NCBI GenBank assembly: GCA_033816765.1
Contig: CM066288.1
Coordinates: 4,278,001-4,342,000, forward strand
Length of the DNA stretch: 64,000 nt
Source of the DNA: Nothopassalora personata
Lineage: Eukaryota; Ascomycota; Dothideomycetes; Mycosphaerellales; Mycosphaerellaceae
Direction: 5' to 3'
In this document: positions 1 through 9,844 of the stretch, piece after piece
Numbering within the stretch: the first letter of the stretch is position 1
Layout: every line of letters starts with the position of its first letter
Notes under the pieces: generated by a model
Seen by the model: only the letters and a program-made list of their open reading frames with translations
Told to the model about the DNA's origin: nothing
The model's database searches: none
Program-made: the position numbers and the translations under genes

Positions 1-1903
1 TCTTGGTCGCCGTGCACGATGTATAGAGCATACTGCCGCCAGTCGTCCGTGATGTTGTAGCGTTTGAGTGCCTGCAATTATTAGTGGGAGGATTACCATA
101 CATGTGTCCTTTGCTTACCACTGGTAACACGACTCGACAAGGGTCATCTATGCTGACACGGAAACTCTTGAAGATCTCGACTTGTGGATTGTCTCTGTCT
201 CGCGAAGTCCCAGGATGCTCATCTTCTCGCGGGCTAGGTGTGGGTGCTTGCCGCCTTGCTCGGTCCTGTTCACGAAGGCGTGCACTTGATTGAGGCTGAT
301 CTGCCACGAAAGTGCTAGCTTGGCTGTATGTGGAGTAACCTGTACCCGTGTCGTCCGTGTACCCGTAATGTCGGTCTTGACGGGACGATGTGCCATCTCG
401 AGGGAAAGAGCGACCGGCGGCTGCACCTGAAGAATGCCCCGCAGACCCTGGAGGTTGCACAGCGTACGCCGGACTCGTAGGACTCATCTGCTGGCCGTGC
501 ACGCTGTTCGGACTGGTCTGACTGGACATACTAGCCGTTAAGTGGCTGCTTGCTGCCATTGCAGCTGCCGATGCTTCAATATGAGCACCACCATCGTCTC
601 GAACTTCTCTAGGCTGAGGCGTGTGCGATTGAGGTGGATGTGTAGGCGAATGTTGTTTCGTGTTGTCAGTGTTCTTCAGGAAGAGTTTCTTCGTTGAGAA
701 CTTCCTGCTCAACGAGCTGCCCTTAGTGTGGCTCGAGTCCGGCTTCAGGTTCATGCTCTCCTCTCGTGGCGAAGGTATTGTCCCACCTGCTGGGTCTGGC
801 AATGGCGTACTCTGGTCTTTCACTAATCTCATGATCGGTAATGTCTCCTCTCTCAGCTTCTTGTTCTCGTCTGCTATCCTGTCCAGGTCCTGTTTCATAG
901 CTCGTAGCTCTGCCTCTGCAGCAATGATCCTCTGGTCACGCAGTCGAATAGACTCAATGATTCGTGCAATGTCGTCCCGAGTTGCATGTAAATCGCCCTT
1001 CTCCACTTCTGCCGACAGTGGCACGTAATCTCCCTCCTCAATCTTGACTCCTGCTCGCATCTTTTGTTCATAAACAGCCTTTAGTATTGTAAGTCTGTGT
1101 CCCACACTCGCGATGCCCAACTCTCGTAGCTCGTCGTGATGTAAAGCGATCAATGCCTCGCCATTTACTCCTTCATCTAAAAACGTCGCGCCGTACTGTT
1201 TGAAGGCAGGGGAGAGACTTGCAATATAGTCTGCTGCCTCTCCCTCTGTCCATTGCGTTATCTTCCCTGTCGGACTCCCTCCTTCCCTATCTGCCCAGCC
1301 TTGTGTCGTCGGCGTGTCCTCGCCATCCATAGACTGGGCGTCCTCCGAGTCCGATGGATGATCAGACTCATCATCGTGAAAGTGGCCGGCTATGATGGGC
1401 GAACTGAAGACAGATCGCTCGAACTCGTCATCGGCTTCGGCATCGCTGTCATAGGTGCTGTCTCCCGCTTGCCGCGCATACTTGTCCATTGTGCTCTTTA
1501 CCTCGGCACGCGTGACCGTGTCACTGCGAGAACGACGCTTCCGGTCGACAATGGGAGGCAATTCCGGGGCAGTTCGTGTTGGCGCTGGCTCGACGCGGTC
1601 ACCAAAGGAGGGGTCGATTGGTGTGCCCCCGAACTCGGTGTCGGTGGGTGACGTGGGATAAGACGAGTGCCTTCTATCGTGCAGCAGCGTCAGGGTCGTA
1701 TTCGTGCTTGTGCTGCCTCCAGACGTTCGCTGCGGCAAGCTTGCCGAGCTTTGGTGTGTCGACGTGCTGGAGCCCGACCCCGTGAGCGCGACAATATTCA
1801 ATGGACGGTGAGGTATGTGTGATGCTCGGTGGGAGACGCGTGCCATCCACGATCCTTTATTGGTGTGCGGCTGGCTGCCATAGGCCTCATTGAACGTGGC
1901 CAT
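1..1903 (-). CDS. STE50: Ste50-like MAP-kinase adaptor (SAM + Ras-association), C-terminus cut by window edge
   Basis: Reverse-strand reading gives, in order, a disordered Ser/Thr-rich N-terminus, a SAM domain at about 1040-1265 (W-T-E-G-E near its start, then L-G-I-A-S-V-G-H-R), a coiled linker, a long Ser/Pro/Gln-rich stretch, and the start of a Ras-association domain (F-K-S-F-R-V-S-I). A 47-bp intron at 72-118 (GTAAGC...GCAG) splits the RA domain, which resumes as A-L-K-R-Y-N-I-T-D-D-W at 1-71 and runs off the left edge. Ste50 family proteins bridge the MAPKKK Ste11 to Cdc42/Opy2 in pheromone, osmotic and filamentation signalling; that role is family knowledge. The start is uncertain: the frame is open through ATGs at 1903, 1846 and 1489, and homologues often begin nearer the SAM domain. 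Confidence 0.88.
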   Translation of the reverse strand, partial: MATFNEAYGSQPHTNKGSWMARVSHRASHIPHRPLNIVALTGSGSSTSTHQSSASLPQRTSGGSTSTNTTLTLLHDRRHSSYPTSPTDTEFGGTPIDPSFGDRVEPAPTRTAPELPPIVDRKRRSRSDTVTRAEVKSTMDKYARQAGDSTYDSDAEADDEFERSVFSSPIIAGHFHDDESDHPSDSEDAQSMDGEDTPTTQGWADREGGSPTGKITQWTEGEAADYIASLSPAFKQYGATFLDEGVNGEALIALHHDELRELGIASVGHRLTILKAVYEQKMRAGVKIEEGDYVPLSAEVEKGDLHATRDDIARIIESIRLRDQRIIAAEAELRAMKQDLDRIADENKKLREETLPIMRLVKDQSTPLPDPAGGTIPSPREESMNLKPDSSHTKGSSLSRKFSTKKLFLKNTDNTKQHSPTHPPQSHTPQPREVRDDGGAHIEASAAAMAASSHLTASMSSQTSPNSVHGQQMSPTSPAYAVQPPGSAGHSSGAAAGRSFPRDGTSSRQDRHYGYTDDTGTGYSTYSQASTFVADQPQSSARLREQDRARRQAPTPSPREDEHPGTSRDRDNPQVEIFKSFRVSIDDPCRVVLPVVSKGHMYGNPPTNNCRHSNATTSRTTGGSMLYTSCTATK

Positions 1904-2828
1904 GCGTGCGTTTTCCCAACGCTGTGGAAAAGGCGCACTGCAGTCGGGGAGTACCCGCACTCAAGGCCAGCGCCAAATCAGTGGACAGAGTCCTGCTGGG
2001 GCGCCCCCAAGCGATTGCGCAGCGCTTGCAGGCGACAGATGAACAACAGTCGCAGTCGCTACGCTACAGAATCCCATGTCGTCCCGAGTCCTGAACTCTG
2101 AGCAGCACTGACTGCGTACAGCAGCGAGTTGTGATCTGCGTAGTCCACAGCGTGTGGAGTCCTACCTCTACCAGAGAAGCGCCACCTCGGTCCGCGTCGC
2201 TAATAATGTCAAGGGAGGTAGTTGCACTGCAGTTCATGCTCCAACTATTCTCTACCATACTTCTCACTTGCGCATGGAACGGCGTTGATTGTTGACATAC
2301 AGCGACCACGATTGACAGCGCTTTCGAATATGCCCCCATAGCAACCTGAATCGCGTATCAGCTTGCGAGATGAACGCCTCGATCGCCACGGCGCGCCTCA
2401 GGGACATCCCCGATCGCTGACGCCATCCAATTCCAATCTTCCTTGAGGATGCGGCGTATAACAGTTCTATGGAACTCATAGGAGCAGAACCGGCGGATTG
2501 CGTTGCTCGCCGCACGACGACAACACTATGCGCACCCAGCGCCGAGAGCTATCGGTACCTGTGACCGCATAATATTGTTCTGCATCACTTCAACAGTATT
2601 GCCTTGGACGGCAGTTTGCACTGATAGCTGATAGCAGGTCTCCTGCGGTTATATCCCCTTTGGCACAGAATATACGCCATACGACACCAACTTTTACCAC
2701 GATGCTTCCGGGAGGACATCACGTCGTGCTTGGCAACGAGTTCATTTATGGGGCAGCTCACTGACCGCATTTGGACGTCACATGATCAAGCCTCCCCGTC
2801 CCTTCCTGTGGAACTTCATATAACCGGA

Positions 2829-3032
2829 CTTCGGGGGGACAAAATAATCGGGACAGCTTCACAACCGCGATTGATCTTGTACACCGCAAACTACGACTAT
2901 ATTATTCGCATCATACGAATCGCCGCGTCCTGCTGTTTCGATTGAGCTATGATTTGCAATGAACATACTGCTGCGTTGTGGGAGTGCGGTGCAAATCGCG
3001 ATTCCGTGCTGGTCCGGGATTTTTGTCCCCCA
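2829..3032. repeat. Imperfect inverted repeat, arms about 45 bp
   Basis: The arm at about 2829-2875 (core GGGGGGACAAAATAATCGGG) is matched in inverted orientation by about 2988-3032 (reverse complement GGGGGACAAAAATCCCGG), with continuing similarity into a shared CGCGATT. The arms carry substitutions and a small indel. It looks like a degenerate terminal-inverted-repeat element. No transposase reading frame is visible between the arms. Confidence 0.45.
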
Positions 3033-3044
3033 GGAGCCGGACTG

Positions 3045-3210
3045 TAGAAGTATGTTGCGGAATGTGCACACTTGCACAGTCGCATCCAGTGCACAGCCCA
3101 ATGAAATCTAACTGTTGTTTAGGCGACACCAGTAATATTCGACCGCACAGGCCTAAGCTTAGTGGACTGTGCAAAGGATGCCACTGTGCACGCTCCGCAA
3201 CAAACTTCTA
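3045..3210. mobile_element. MITE-like 166-bp element with 26-bp terminal inverted repeats
   Basis: Positions 3045-3070 (TAGAAGTATGTTGCGG...) and the reverse complement of 3185-3210 agree at 23 of 26 bases, and weaker inverted similarity continues inward to about 3096 and 3159 with an 8-10 bp offset. The element has no coding capacity. The segment 3132-3210 recurs at 12936-13014 with five differences in 79 bases, so the sequence is a dispersed repeat. No clear target-site duplication is visible. Confidence 0.6.
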
Positions 3211-3871
3211 AGAAGGGGCGGTCCTTTTGACCTAGAGCTCTTCTGTTGCACGCAACACCACAACCGATATGACCACAATATGGCGCACATAGGCTTTATT
3301 AGAACAGCAGGAGAAGATGCCGAGGATAGCATGCCTCGAAAGGAGAATGGGTTCATTACTGACTCGCTAACAATCTTGTTTACCTGCAGAATGCCCCTCT
3401 GCAGTTTTCCGATAGCCACAACGACGAGTGGAGATGAAACACATTACTACAACTCTCCTCTTTGACAGACTACATGAACCATAGTAGGCTGGGATATATG
3501 AGCAACGGCATCGGCTATCGCACCAATTTCTCACGCCGTTTGTAGTTGTTGCGACACCAGCAACGCCCAGGCAGATGCGACGTACGAGTGCGCGTTGCGT
3601 GATCTGCTTCAGAAGGCCGCGCAAGTTGAGGTTGTCAAGCCGGCCTTAGGTTTTGCTGGGACCAGCGAGGAGGTAAGTCCTGGAGCGCGTGTTTCAAGGC
3701 CGGCGTGCGACCAGGTCGTCGACTCCGCAGTCGACGCTAGGTCCGCGCTTGAGCAATAGAGAAGCTTTTCCGCGAACGGCGCGCCGAGCGCGCATAGGGT
3801 ATTTCGAAGCAGCCATGCGCCTGTGACAGCCGTGGCGATGGGGTCGAGCATCGTGTTGAATTGATGTACCC

Positions 3872-4780
3872 TCAAACACGGGAACTCTCCTTCATGAGCT
3901 CCTTCACGGCCTGCGCAGCCATACGTTTCCGCTGCTGCTCAGGTAGATCCGCGCTCTGCTCCTTGATCGCGAGGAGCCTTCCCATCATGCGATCCAAATC
4001 ATCCACCTGATCTTTCTGCCTGTGTGGTGGCATAAAATCATCTGTATCAATCTCCTCATCGTCCTCATCCTGATTCAAAGCAGCTTTCATCCCAAACAGC
4101 TCCGCTGTCATCTCAGCCTCATCCCTCGCGAATCCACCGAAGACGTCTTCCTCATCTCCGTCGAAGCCCAGGTCGTCAAGCTCCAGGCCGTCATCCTCGT
4201 CGTGTGCAGTCCATTCATTCGCTTCCAGTGCCTCCTTCAACCTCTCGAACCCAACTTTCTCCCCGAATTCATTCTTGCCCGAGGCAGAGTAACTGATATA
4301 CTCGAACCCATACTGCATGCACGTATCATCATTCTCCTCTTGTGCTGCAGCTGCCTTCCCACCCTTCTTATCGTTCTCAACCGCCAAAAATACCACATCT
4401 CCGCCATGGCCCGCATGCTTCTCCACAACCTCCTGGATACTCTTCATTGCCGCCTCTACCTTCTCTCCTAGCTCCTTCTCGAAGCAATAAATCCAAGCTC
4501 CTACAGCATCGACCACTTCTTTCGCTTCCTCTTTCAAGAATTCCTCCTTCCAAGCCTCGAAATCTGGGACCTCGTCGATCCAGATGGGTACTGTCGCAGA
4601 ATAGTACGCGGTCTTGACATCCCATTCGTGCGTCAGGCCGGCGGTTGAGCCGTTAATGTCGGGTGTGGGCGCGGTGCCTGTAAGATCCTTGATCACTTCG
4701 AGGGCGCCTGCTTCACGGCTGCCGAGGAAGAGGATGCGTCGGCAATGGGCGATCTGCATTTCAGGTTGTTCCGTCTCCAT
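3872..4780 (-). CDS. Alpha/gamma-adaptin-binding protein p34 (AAGAB/Irc6-like)
   Basis: A single uninterrupted reading frame of 302 residues. The N-terminal half has a degenerate small-GTPase-like (Rossmann) segment beginning R-R-I-L-F-L-G-S-R-E. It is followed by an acidic middle (D-D-G-L-E-L-D-D-L-G-F-D) and a C-terminal helix (D-D-L-D-R-M-M-G-R-L-L) with the typical adaptin-binding layout. Family members chaperone or bind clathrin adaptor subunits (AP-1/AP-2) in the cytosol; yeast Irc6 is the counterpart. Length matches filamentous-fungal homologues. The start at 4780 is the first Met of a conserved beginning. The assignment is from recall of family motifs. Confidence 0.8.
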   Translation of the reverse strand: METEQPEMQIAHCRRILFLGSREAGALEVIKDLTGTAPTPDINGSTAGLTHEWDVKTAYYSATVPIWIDEVPDFEAWKEEFLKEEAKEVVDAVGAWIYCFEKELGEKVEAAMKSIQEVVEKHAGHGGDVVFLAVENDKKGGKAAAAQEENDDTCMQYGFEYISYSASGKNEFGEKVGFERLKEALEANEWTAHDEDDGLELDDLGFDGDEEDVFGGFARDEAEMTAELFGMKAALNQDEDDEEIDTDDFMPPHRQKDQVDDLDRMMGRLLAIKEQSADLPEQQRKRMAAQAVKELMKESSRV

Positions 4781-5358
4781 CTTGGGATGGACAAGCCGCG
4801 GTGACTACATTGTGATGTGGTGACCAAGAGTAAGATGTAAGTGGGAAGCGGAGGGGTACTTTTGGTGAGGGTCACGTGAACAGTAGAATGAGTTGTTTGG
4901 CTATACGAAGGACTTCTCGGTGCAAGAGGCTCTACTCATTATCCGATGTTGATGGTTAACGGGTTTGATACCTCAGAACCTTGGTGGAGGCTGCCCAAGC
5001 TTGCGCAAGTTGCGCCATCTGCTCTGCCGCTTGTTGTCGTTACTTCCGCCTGGCGTTCTCAATTTGCGCCAGAAACCGTTTGATTTTCTCTTTCCAAGTG
5101 ACATTGTACTGTCGAATGAGGGACCATGCCCACATATGTACCCCCTCAGACGATTACCTTTGACCTTCAGGAACGTAGATGTGCTGCACAGTCAGTGGTA
5201 TTGTCGGTCCAGGTGTCAAGATTGGCCAGCGCCGCTGACCCCAAGTCCAGAAGCCCAGTTGCACAGGTTCGATTATCTAGATTGAAGCCTCGAGATACAG
5301 TCCGTCGAGATGGTGACGCTGGTAATCAACGGGGTCCTCGTCATCAACATCCTTCCTC
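4781..5358. other. Intergenic region, about 580 bp, with an ambiguous small ORF
   Basis: It lies between the 5' end of the AAGAB-like gene and the 3' end of SmD3. On the reverse strand 5040-5280 contains overlapping short open frames and one plausible GTAATC...ACAG intron (5109-5157). The frames on either side do not combine into one recognisable protein, so no gene is called. Confidence 0.4.
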
Positions 5359-5790
5359 CTATGAGCCTCTTCCTCCCCTACCAGAGCCTCTAGCCCTGTT
5401 CACCGTCGCTCTTCCTCTGGCCAAACCCACACCACGACCTCTTGTACCTCTGCTCCTGAACATAGGCGCATTCCTAAGCATGTCCGGGACGATGAATAGT
5501 CGCACGTGCGAGCCGCGAATGTAGACGCGATCGAGGTGGGTGACGCGACCGTCTCGCTGGGTGACATTAATGTTCTCGAGTTGGACGTTCATGTTGTCTT
5601 CGGCTTCGAGGAGCTTGCCGCGGTAGGTCTGGCCGGAGTCGATCTCGACGGTCACTTGGTGTCCCTTTGCGAGCATGTTAGTCGGAGTTCTGAAGGTGGG
5701 TGTGAGCGCGTGCGCTTCTTGGTGGGCGGAATGACTACTTACAGTGGCCTCGTTGAGAAGTTTGATCGGGATGCCGATCGTGGATGTCAT
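5359..5790 (-). CDS. SMD3: Small nuclear ribonucleoprotein SmD3
   Basis: Two exons (5743-5790 and 5359-5664) separated by a 78-bp intron at 5665-5742 (GTAAGT...AAAG) encode 117 residues. The first exon gives [12 protein letters not shown]. The second gives the Sm1 motif ([13 protein letters not shown]), then Sm2 (V-Y-I-R-G-S-H-V-R), then L-R-N-A-P-M-F. An RG-rich tail follows, of the type methylated in Sm proteins. SmD3 is a core subunit of the heptameric Sm ring on spliceosomal snRNAs. The intron is a multiple of three and has no stop, so it could be retained in frame. The gene is divergent from Gep4, with 216 bp between the start codons. Confidence 0.95.
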   Translation of the reverse strand: MTSTIGIPIKLLNEATVSSHSAHQEAHALTPTFRTPTNMLAKGHQVTVEIDSGQTYRGKLLEAEDNMNVQLENINVTQRDGRVTHLDRVYIRGSHVRLFIVPDMLRNAPMFRSRGTRGRGVGLARGRATVNRARGSGRGGRGS

Positions 5791-6006
5791 GTTGGCGGAT
5801 GTCTCGCTGTGATCGAATAGTACTATGCAGTTGTTGGAGAGCGCGATATCTTGCGACAGTGGTATGTTGTGGTTGTTGTCGCGAAGTGGCCGAGACTCTG
5901 TAGTGGCAGCTTCATCGTGCGGCACGCGAAGAGGAAGCCGCCGCCAAGAGGGGACTCAACTTCACATGTTTGCAACTTCCTCAATTGGGACATCAACAAA
6001 ACCCAG
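5791..6006. promoter_or_regulatory. Bidirectional promoter between SmD3 and Gep4
   Basis: The start codons of two divergent housekeeping genes lie 216 bp apart, so both promoters and 5' leaders must be here. No specific motif is claimed. Confidence 0.55.
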
Positions 6007-6696
6007 ATGAACGTATCAGCGACGGTCAATGTCCTGCGATTGCTCGCCAATCCATCACTGTGTCTACCGCACCACACAGTAGCCACATTCGATCAGCTAC
6101 CCGTGCCCCTATCAAAAGCCTTCAGGAAGAATGGCGAGAAAGAACCAGATATCAGAGCCGTAGTCTTAGATAAGGACAACTGCTTCGCCGTTCCGAAACA
6201 GAATTCCGTCTTTCCAGCCTATCAGCCAAAGTTCGATGAACTCCGTGCTGCATACCCTGGGTCCAAATTATTGATCGTCTCCAATTCCTCCGGCACATCT
6301 TCAGATCCAGGCTACAAGGAAGCCGACATCCTTGAGCAAAACACCGGAGTCAAAATCTTGCGACATACGACAAAGAAGCCAGGATGCCACTCTGACATCA
6401 TGGAGTACTTTCGCAGCGAGCCGGAGACTGGCGTTACGAAGGAGAATCAGGTGGCGATCCTAGGGGATAGATTGTTTACGGATGTGCTGATGGCGAACAT
6501 GATGGGATCACATAGTGTTTGGATCAAGGACGGCACTGTGCCGGGTCACGATTTCGTGAGTGAATATTGTCTGATAGTGGCACCTCCGGCCTTGTTGCTA
6601 ATGTTGAAGCAGCTTTCACGAGTCGAAAAGGGTCTAGCTGGCTTTCTACTGAAGCGTGGCTATACGGCGCCTGAGGTGAAGAGTGATTTCGAGTGA
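6007..6696 (+). CDS. GEP4: Mitochondrial phosphatidylglycerophosphatase Gep4 (HAD family)
   Basis: An intronless frame of 229 residues. The catalytic HAD motif I is V-V-L-D-K-D-N-C (two Asp, DxD type), motif II is I-V-S-N-S-S-G-T, and the later region G-D-R-L-F-T-D-V-L-M-A-N carries the conserved Asp pair. The N-terminal stretch N-P-S-L-C-L-P-H-H-T-V is typical of fungal Gep4. The enzyme dephosphorylates phosphatidylglycerolphosphate to phosphatidylglycerol in cardiolipin synthesis at the mitochondrial inner membrane (family knowledge). The frame is open upstream to 5851, but homologues begin M-N-V-S, which fixes the start at 6007. Confidence 0.93.
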   Translation: MNVSATVNVLRLLANPSLCLPHHTVATFDQLPVPLSKAFRKNGEKEPDIRAVVLDKDNCFAVPKQNSVFPAYQPKFDELRAAYPGSKLLIVSNSSGTSSDPGYKEADILEQNTGVKILRHTTKKPGCHSDIMEYFRSEPETGVTKENQVAILGDRLFTDVLMANMMGSHSVWIKDGTVPGHDFVSEYCLIVAPPALLLMLKQLSRVEKGLAGFLLKRGYTAPEVKSDFE

Positions 6697-6911
6697 GCAC
6701 GATCTTCTCGATGGCGCCTTCTTATCGCACCCTTCACAACTTCAGAGTGGAGATATGTCGTCAGCAATAGGGCAGGATCGATGATACCAATCTACGATGC
6801 CGCATTTTCGCCAATTCACTTTCGGCAATGAAGCATTTTTCCAGCGCTTAAGTTACAAGGTCGAACATCTACGTTTGGACCTCAACAATCGCCTTTGCAG
6901 ATTACGTCAAA

Positions 6912-7376
6912 ATGTGCTGGTTCCTTTACCTCCTCTGCGACCGGTGTCGATGGCCTGATATCGGTGGCGGCCTCCACATGGTCGGCGAATGCGACGACTT
7001 CCGCTACAAATTCAAGGCAAACCCGAATGGCTCACACGACTACGGCGCAGTCCATCCAGCTACTGTCACAGCTGCCAATAATTGGAATGCCCTTGGCGAC
7101 TTCACGTTCCTGCAATGGGCCGGAACTCGATGGACCATCATGCTCAGACGTGACTGCGTGAAGTGGGGTCCTGTCGCGCAGCACCATATTTGTGCTGTCT
7201 GTGCGGAGGTGCTTGACCAACAGATCAAAGACTGGCAGGCCTCTTTCCAAGATATCGAATTCTCGCTCCCAGGACTTGCTGGTAGCACGAACAATAATCA
7301 GAGCCAGAATCCGATCGTCCGCGCTGAGCTCGAAGGGGATCCGGTGCCGCGCAAGCCGACTACTTCAGCTAAATAG
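6912..7376 (+). CDS. Hypothetical Cys-rich small protein
   Basis: A frame of 154 residues with no recognised domain. The N-terminal half holds six of its seven or so cysteines and several tryptophans (C-D-R-C-R-W, W-A-G-T-R-W, C-A-V-C-A-E-V). The C-terminal third is polar and disordered. There is no convincing signal peptide. The paired C-x2-C arrangements could bind metal, but this is inference. It lies 215 bp downstream of Gep4 on the same strand. Codon use resembles neighbouring genes, and no frame on the other strand is better. Confidence 0.5.
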   Translation: MCWFLYLLCDRCRWPDIGGGLHMVGECDDFRYKFKANPNGSHDYGAVHPATVTAANNWNALGDFTFLQWAGTRWTIMLRRDCVKWGPVAQHHICAVCAEVLDQQIKDWQASFQDIEFSLPGLAGSTNNNQSQNPIVRAELEGDPVPRKPTTSAK

Positions 7377-7425
7377 TCCTTCCGCCACCACCAGCATTAG
7401 TCATTCCAGATAGTCTCCTCATAGC

Positions 7426-8145
7426 TCAAAGAATGGAATACCCATTCCACAACAAGAATCCTAAATCCATCAAAATACTCCCCGCCGCAAAACGCAAATC
7501 CATCTCAGTCACAGCATAAACCCACAGCGCTCCCAGCGGCGGCGCCTGCTTCATAACCGCAAAGTAGTCCGCCGTGTTTTCTGCATAAATCAGATAACAT
7601 CCTGCCGCAGTCCCAACTGCGAAGAACAAAATCTGCCTAACAACCCCCAATTTCCTCGCCAAGTCTGACCTGCCCATGAACACGACCAAAAACAGTATCG
7701 GCAGCACCGTCCCACTTCGCTTGAATATCGCAGGCCAGAGGATGCCTTGGGCATACTGATTGTAGACTAGGACGTCAAGCGTGAAGTGGAACATTGTCAA
7801 GCAGATGGACCAGAAGACAGCATCTCCTACGGGGCCTATAGGGTTATCGAGTCCAAGGCCTACGTCGAGGATGTTGCCGCCTGTGTCCATGGAATGGGAT
7901 TGAGCCTCTTGGGAGAAGGGCTGGCCTTGGGAGAGTAGTTCTTTCTTTTCGTCGTAGATGTCCATTAATGTTTTGCCTTTGGGCCCTGATCGATTTGGCT
8001 GGGATAGCTTGAGTTTTGGTTGTGAGGTTGGGGGTTCGATGGGGTTTCCGGTGGTCTTTGCTTCGGCTCGGCGCTCTTTGCGGTTTTTGAGCCTTTGTTC
8101 TTCAGCCATTGCTGTCGTGCGCGCGTCGTCTGGTTCGCGGCCCAT
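7426..8145 (-). CDS. DUF7719 membrane protein
   Basis: An intronless frame of 239 residues. The N-terminal third is basic and disordered (K-N-R-K-E-R-R-A-E-A-K). The rest has about four hydrophobic segments, with the family signatures F-H-F-T-L-D-V-L-V-Y-N-Q-Y-A-Q near the first and V-M-K-Q-A-P-P-L-G-A-L-W-V in the last third. I recognise this as the uncharacterised fungal DUF7719 family, predicted to be an intracellular-membrane protein of unknown function. It is divergent from Chs7. Confidence 0.8.
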   Translation of the reverse strand: MGREPDDARTTAMAEEQRLKNRKERRAEAKTTGNPIEPPTSQPKLKLSQPNRSGPKGKTLMDIYDEKKELLSQGQPFSQEAQSHSMDTGGNILDVGLGLDNPIGPVGDAVFWSICLTMFHFTLDVLVYNQYAQGILWPAIFKRSGTVLPILFLVVFMGRSDLARKLGVVRQILFFAVGTAAGCYLIYAENTADYFAVMKQAPPLGALWVYAVTEMDLRFAAGSILMDLGFLLWNGYSIL

Positions 8146-8454
8146 TTCGGTGGTGCTGTGTTAGGGTGAGGTTATTTGATGGAAAGTTGAACTGAAGATC
8201 AGAGCTAGCCGATTCTCCAAATTTAGCCTGTTGCGTGGCGCAGGGATAAGTTCGCCCCACGATCTACTATTCTCCCTCCCTGCGAGCAGCATTGTTTGTA
8301 CCACCGGCACTGGCAGTTCGCTCGGAAGAAGCCTGCCACCAGACAACCTTCCAGCGATATCACTACTCCGCATACAAGAACCCATACTCATCAACGAACG
8401 AGATCTCGAACGTCCTTACGACCTCGCGCCTCAGAGGCGCTCCAAACCGACACG
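8146..8454. promoter_or_regulatory. Divergent promoter region between DUF7719 gene and Chs7
   Basis: 309 bp between two divergent start codons. It must carry both promoters and 5' leaders. No motif stands out by eye. Confidence 0.5.
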
Positions 8455-9597
8455 ATGGGCTTCGGCGACTTCGAGGAGATATGCGCAAAGACGCCGCTGC
8501 CATTATGCCCTCTGGTAGGGACAGTGTCGCAGATCAGCGGTACACATTCGACTTATCCGGACTGTTACGCACGATCGATCGAGTTGGCGAACACGATCAT
8601 CTTCGAGGGAGCGACGGGGTTTGCGCATATCATGACACTGGTTATGCTGGTGATTATGATCTTGCATGTTAGGAGCAAGTTCACTGCAGTTGGTATGTCG
8701 AAGATCATATACGACGAAGGAAGAGCATAGAGAACGAAGGACAAGAAGTCGGGATAGGAACAACAATGCGCTAATGCATGAACAGGTCGAAAGGAGATCA
8801 CATCATTCTTCTACTCATACACACTCCTCACAATGTGCTCGCTGGTCATTGATTGCGGCGTAGTACCTCCGTCGAGCAGCGCATATGCATACTTCGTCGC
8901 GGCACAATGCGGTCTGGTCTCGTCAACTTGCATCGCTCTCATGATCAACGGCTTTGTCGGTTTCCAGCTGTACGAGGACGGCACTACACTCTCAGTCTGG
9001 CTGCTGCGAACATGCAGTGTTGCCATGTTCTTAATCTCGTTCGCGGTGTCACTTTTGACATTCAAGGGCTGGGCAGGATTGGGACCTGAGAACACCACTG
9101 GCCTGTTCGTGGTGGTGTATATCTTCAGCGCGATCTTCCTGTTCGTGTACATCGTCATGCAGGTCATTCTGGTCATTGGAACACTGCAGGAGAGATGGCC
9201 ACTTTGGCACATCGGGTTCGGAGTGCTGGCTTTCGTCATCGGGCAGGTGCTGCTATACGTGTTCAGCAAGACAATCTGCGACAACGTTGAGCACTACCTC
9301 GATGGAACGTTCTTCGCGACACTGCTCAATCTCCTTGCAGTGATGATGGTGTACAAGGTAAGCAGAACACGTTTTTTAGACATCCTCCAGGCGCTAATCA
9401 TATTGCAGTACTGGGACTCCATCACCAAGGAGGACCTCGAGTTCTCAGTTGGCCAAAGGCAGAACAACTGGGAGGTCAAGGACCATGACATGTACCAAGA
9501 CTTCGACAAGAGAGCCACATACTACCAAGAGAGCGACCACGGCAGCACCGCACATTTCGCACAGCCAGGGCATAGAGGCTCAGGGTATGGATATTAG
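8455..9597 (+). CDS. CHS7: Chitin synthase export chaperone Chs7
   Basis: Three exons (8455-8692, 8786-9357, 9409-9597) encode 332 residues. Introns are 8693-8785 (GTATGT...ACAG) and 9358-9408 (GTAAGC...GCAG). The start M-G-F-G-D-F is followed by C-x-K-T-P-L-P-L-C-P-L-V-G, then seven hydrophobic segments, including V-I-D-C-G-V-V-P-P and N-G-F-V-G-F-Q-L-Y-E-D-G-T. The C-terminal motif K-Y-W-D-S-I-T-K-E-D-L-E is created by the second splice. Chs7 is an ER chaperone needed for export of class IV chitin synthase (Chs3 type) to the plasma membrane. The soluble acidic/His tail is usual for filamentous-fungal members. Confidence 0.95.
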
Positions 9598-9844
9598 GAA
9601 CTGGATGTTATCGGGCGTTATGGTTAACATGGGCATCTGTTGAGTCAGAACTCACATAGTAAGGCGAGTGGTGAGTACCAGGCCACGAGAACGAAGGCGG
9701 GCTATTCGTAGCATATTATTAATGTGAATGAACACAATACTGTGTTCTTTGACGTACCACACTACTAAGGCATGGCAACAAGAGTTCAAAAGCGCAACAA
9801 CTGCAGTAGAACCAAGAGCGCCTCAATTTGATTACATTACTTTC

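Larger units (their letters stand above)
1904..3871. other. Intergenic region, about 2 kb, with inverted-repeat elements
   Basis: No gene can be supported between the Ste50 start and the end of the AAGAB-like gene. Short reverse-strand ORFs at 2064-2515 and 3609-3879 have some coding flavour, but show no recognisable domain and no splice arrangement joining them. The stretch 2829-3210 holds the inverted repeats described separately. Confidence 0.5.

Noticed and set aside
2064..2515. Reverse ORFs that looked like a degraded regulator or small gene.
   Set aside because: Two short frames overlap, with no conserved motif that I could name and no convincing intron to join them.
4965..5285. Possible small gene on the reverse strand (and a 106-residue plus-strand ORF) between AAGAB-like and SmD3 genes.
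   Set aside because: Several overlapping short frames each look partly coding, including one with a TAA at 5040-5042 and coding-like sequence beyond it. The only good intron (5109-5157) joins frames that do not form a recognisable protein.
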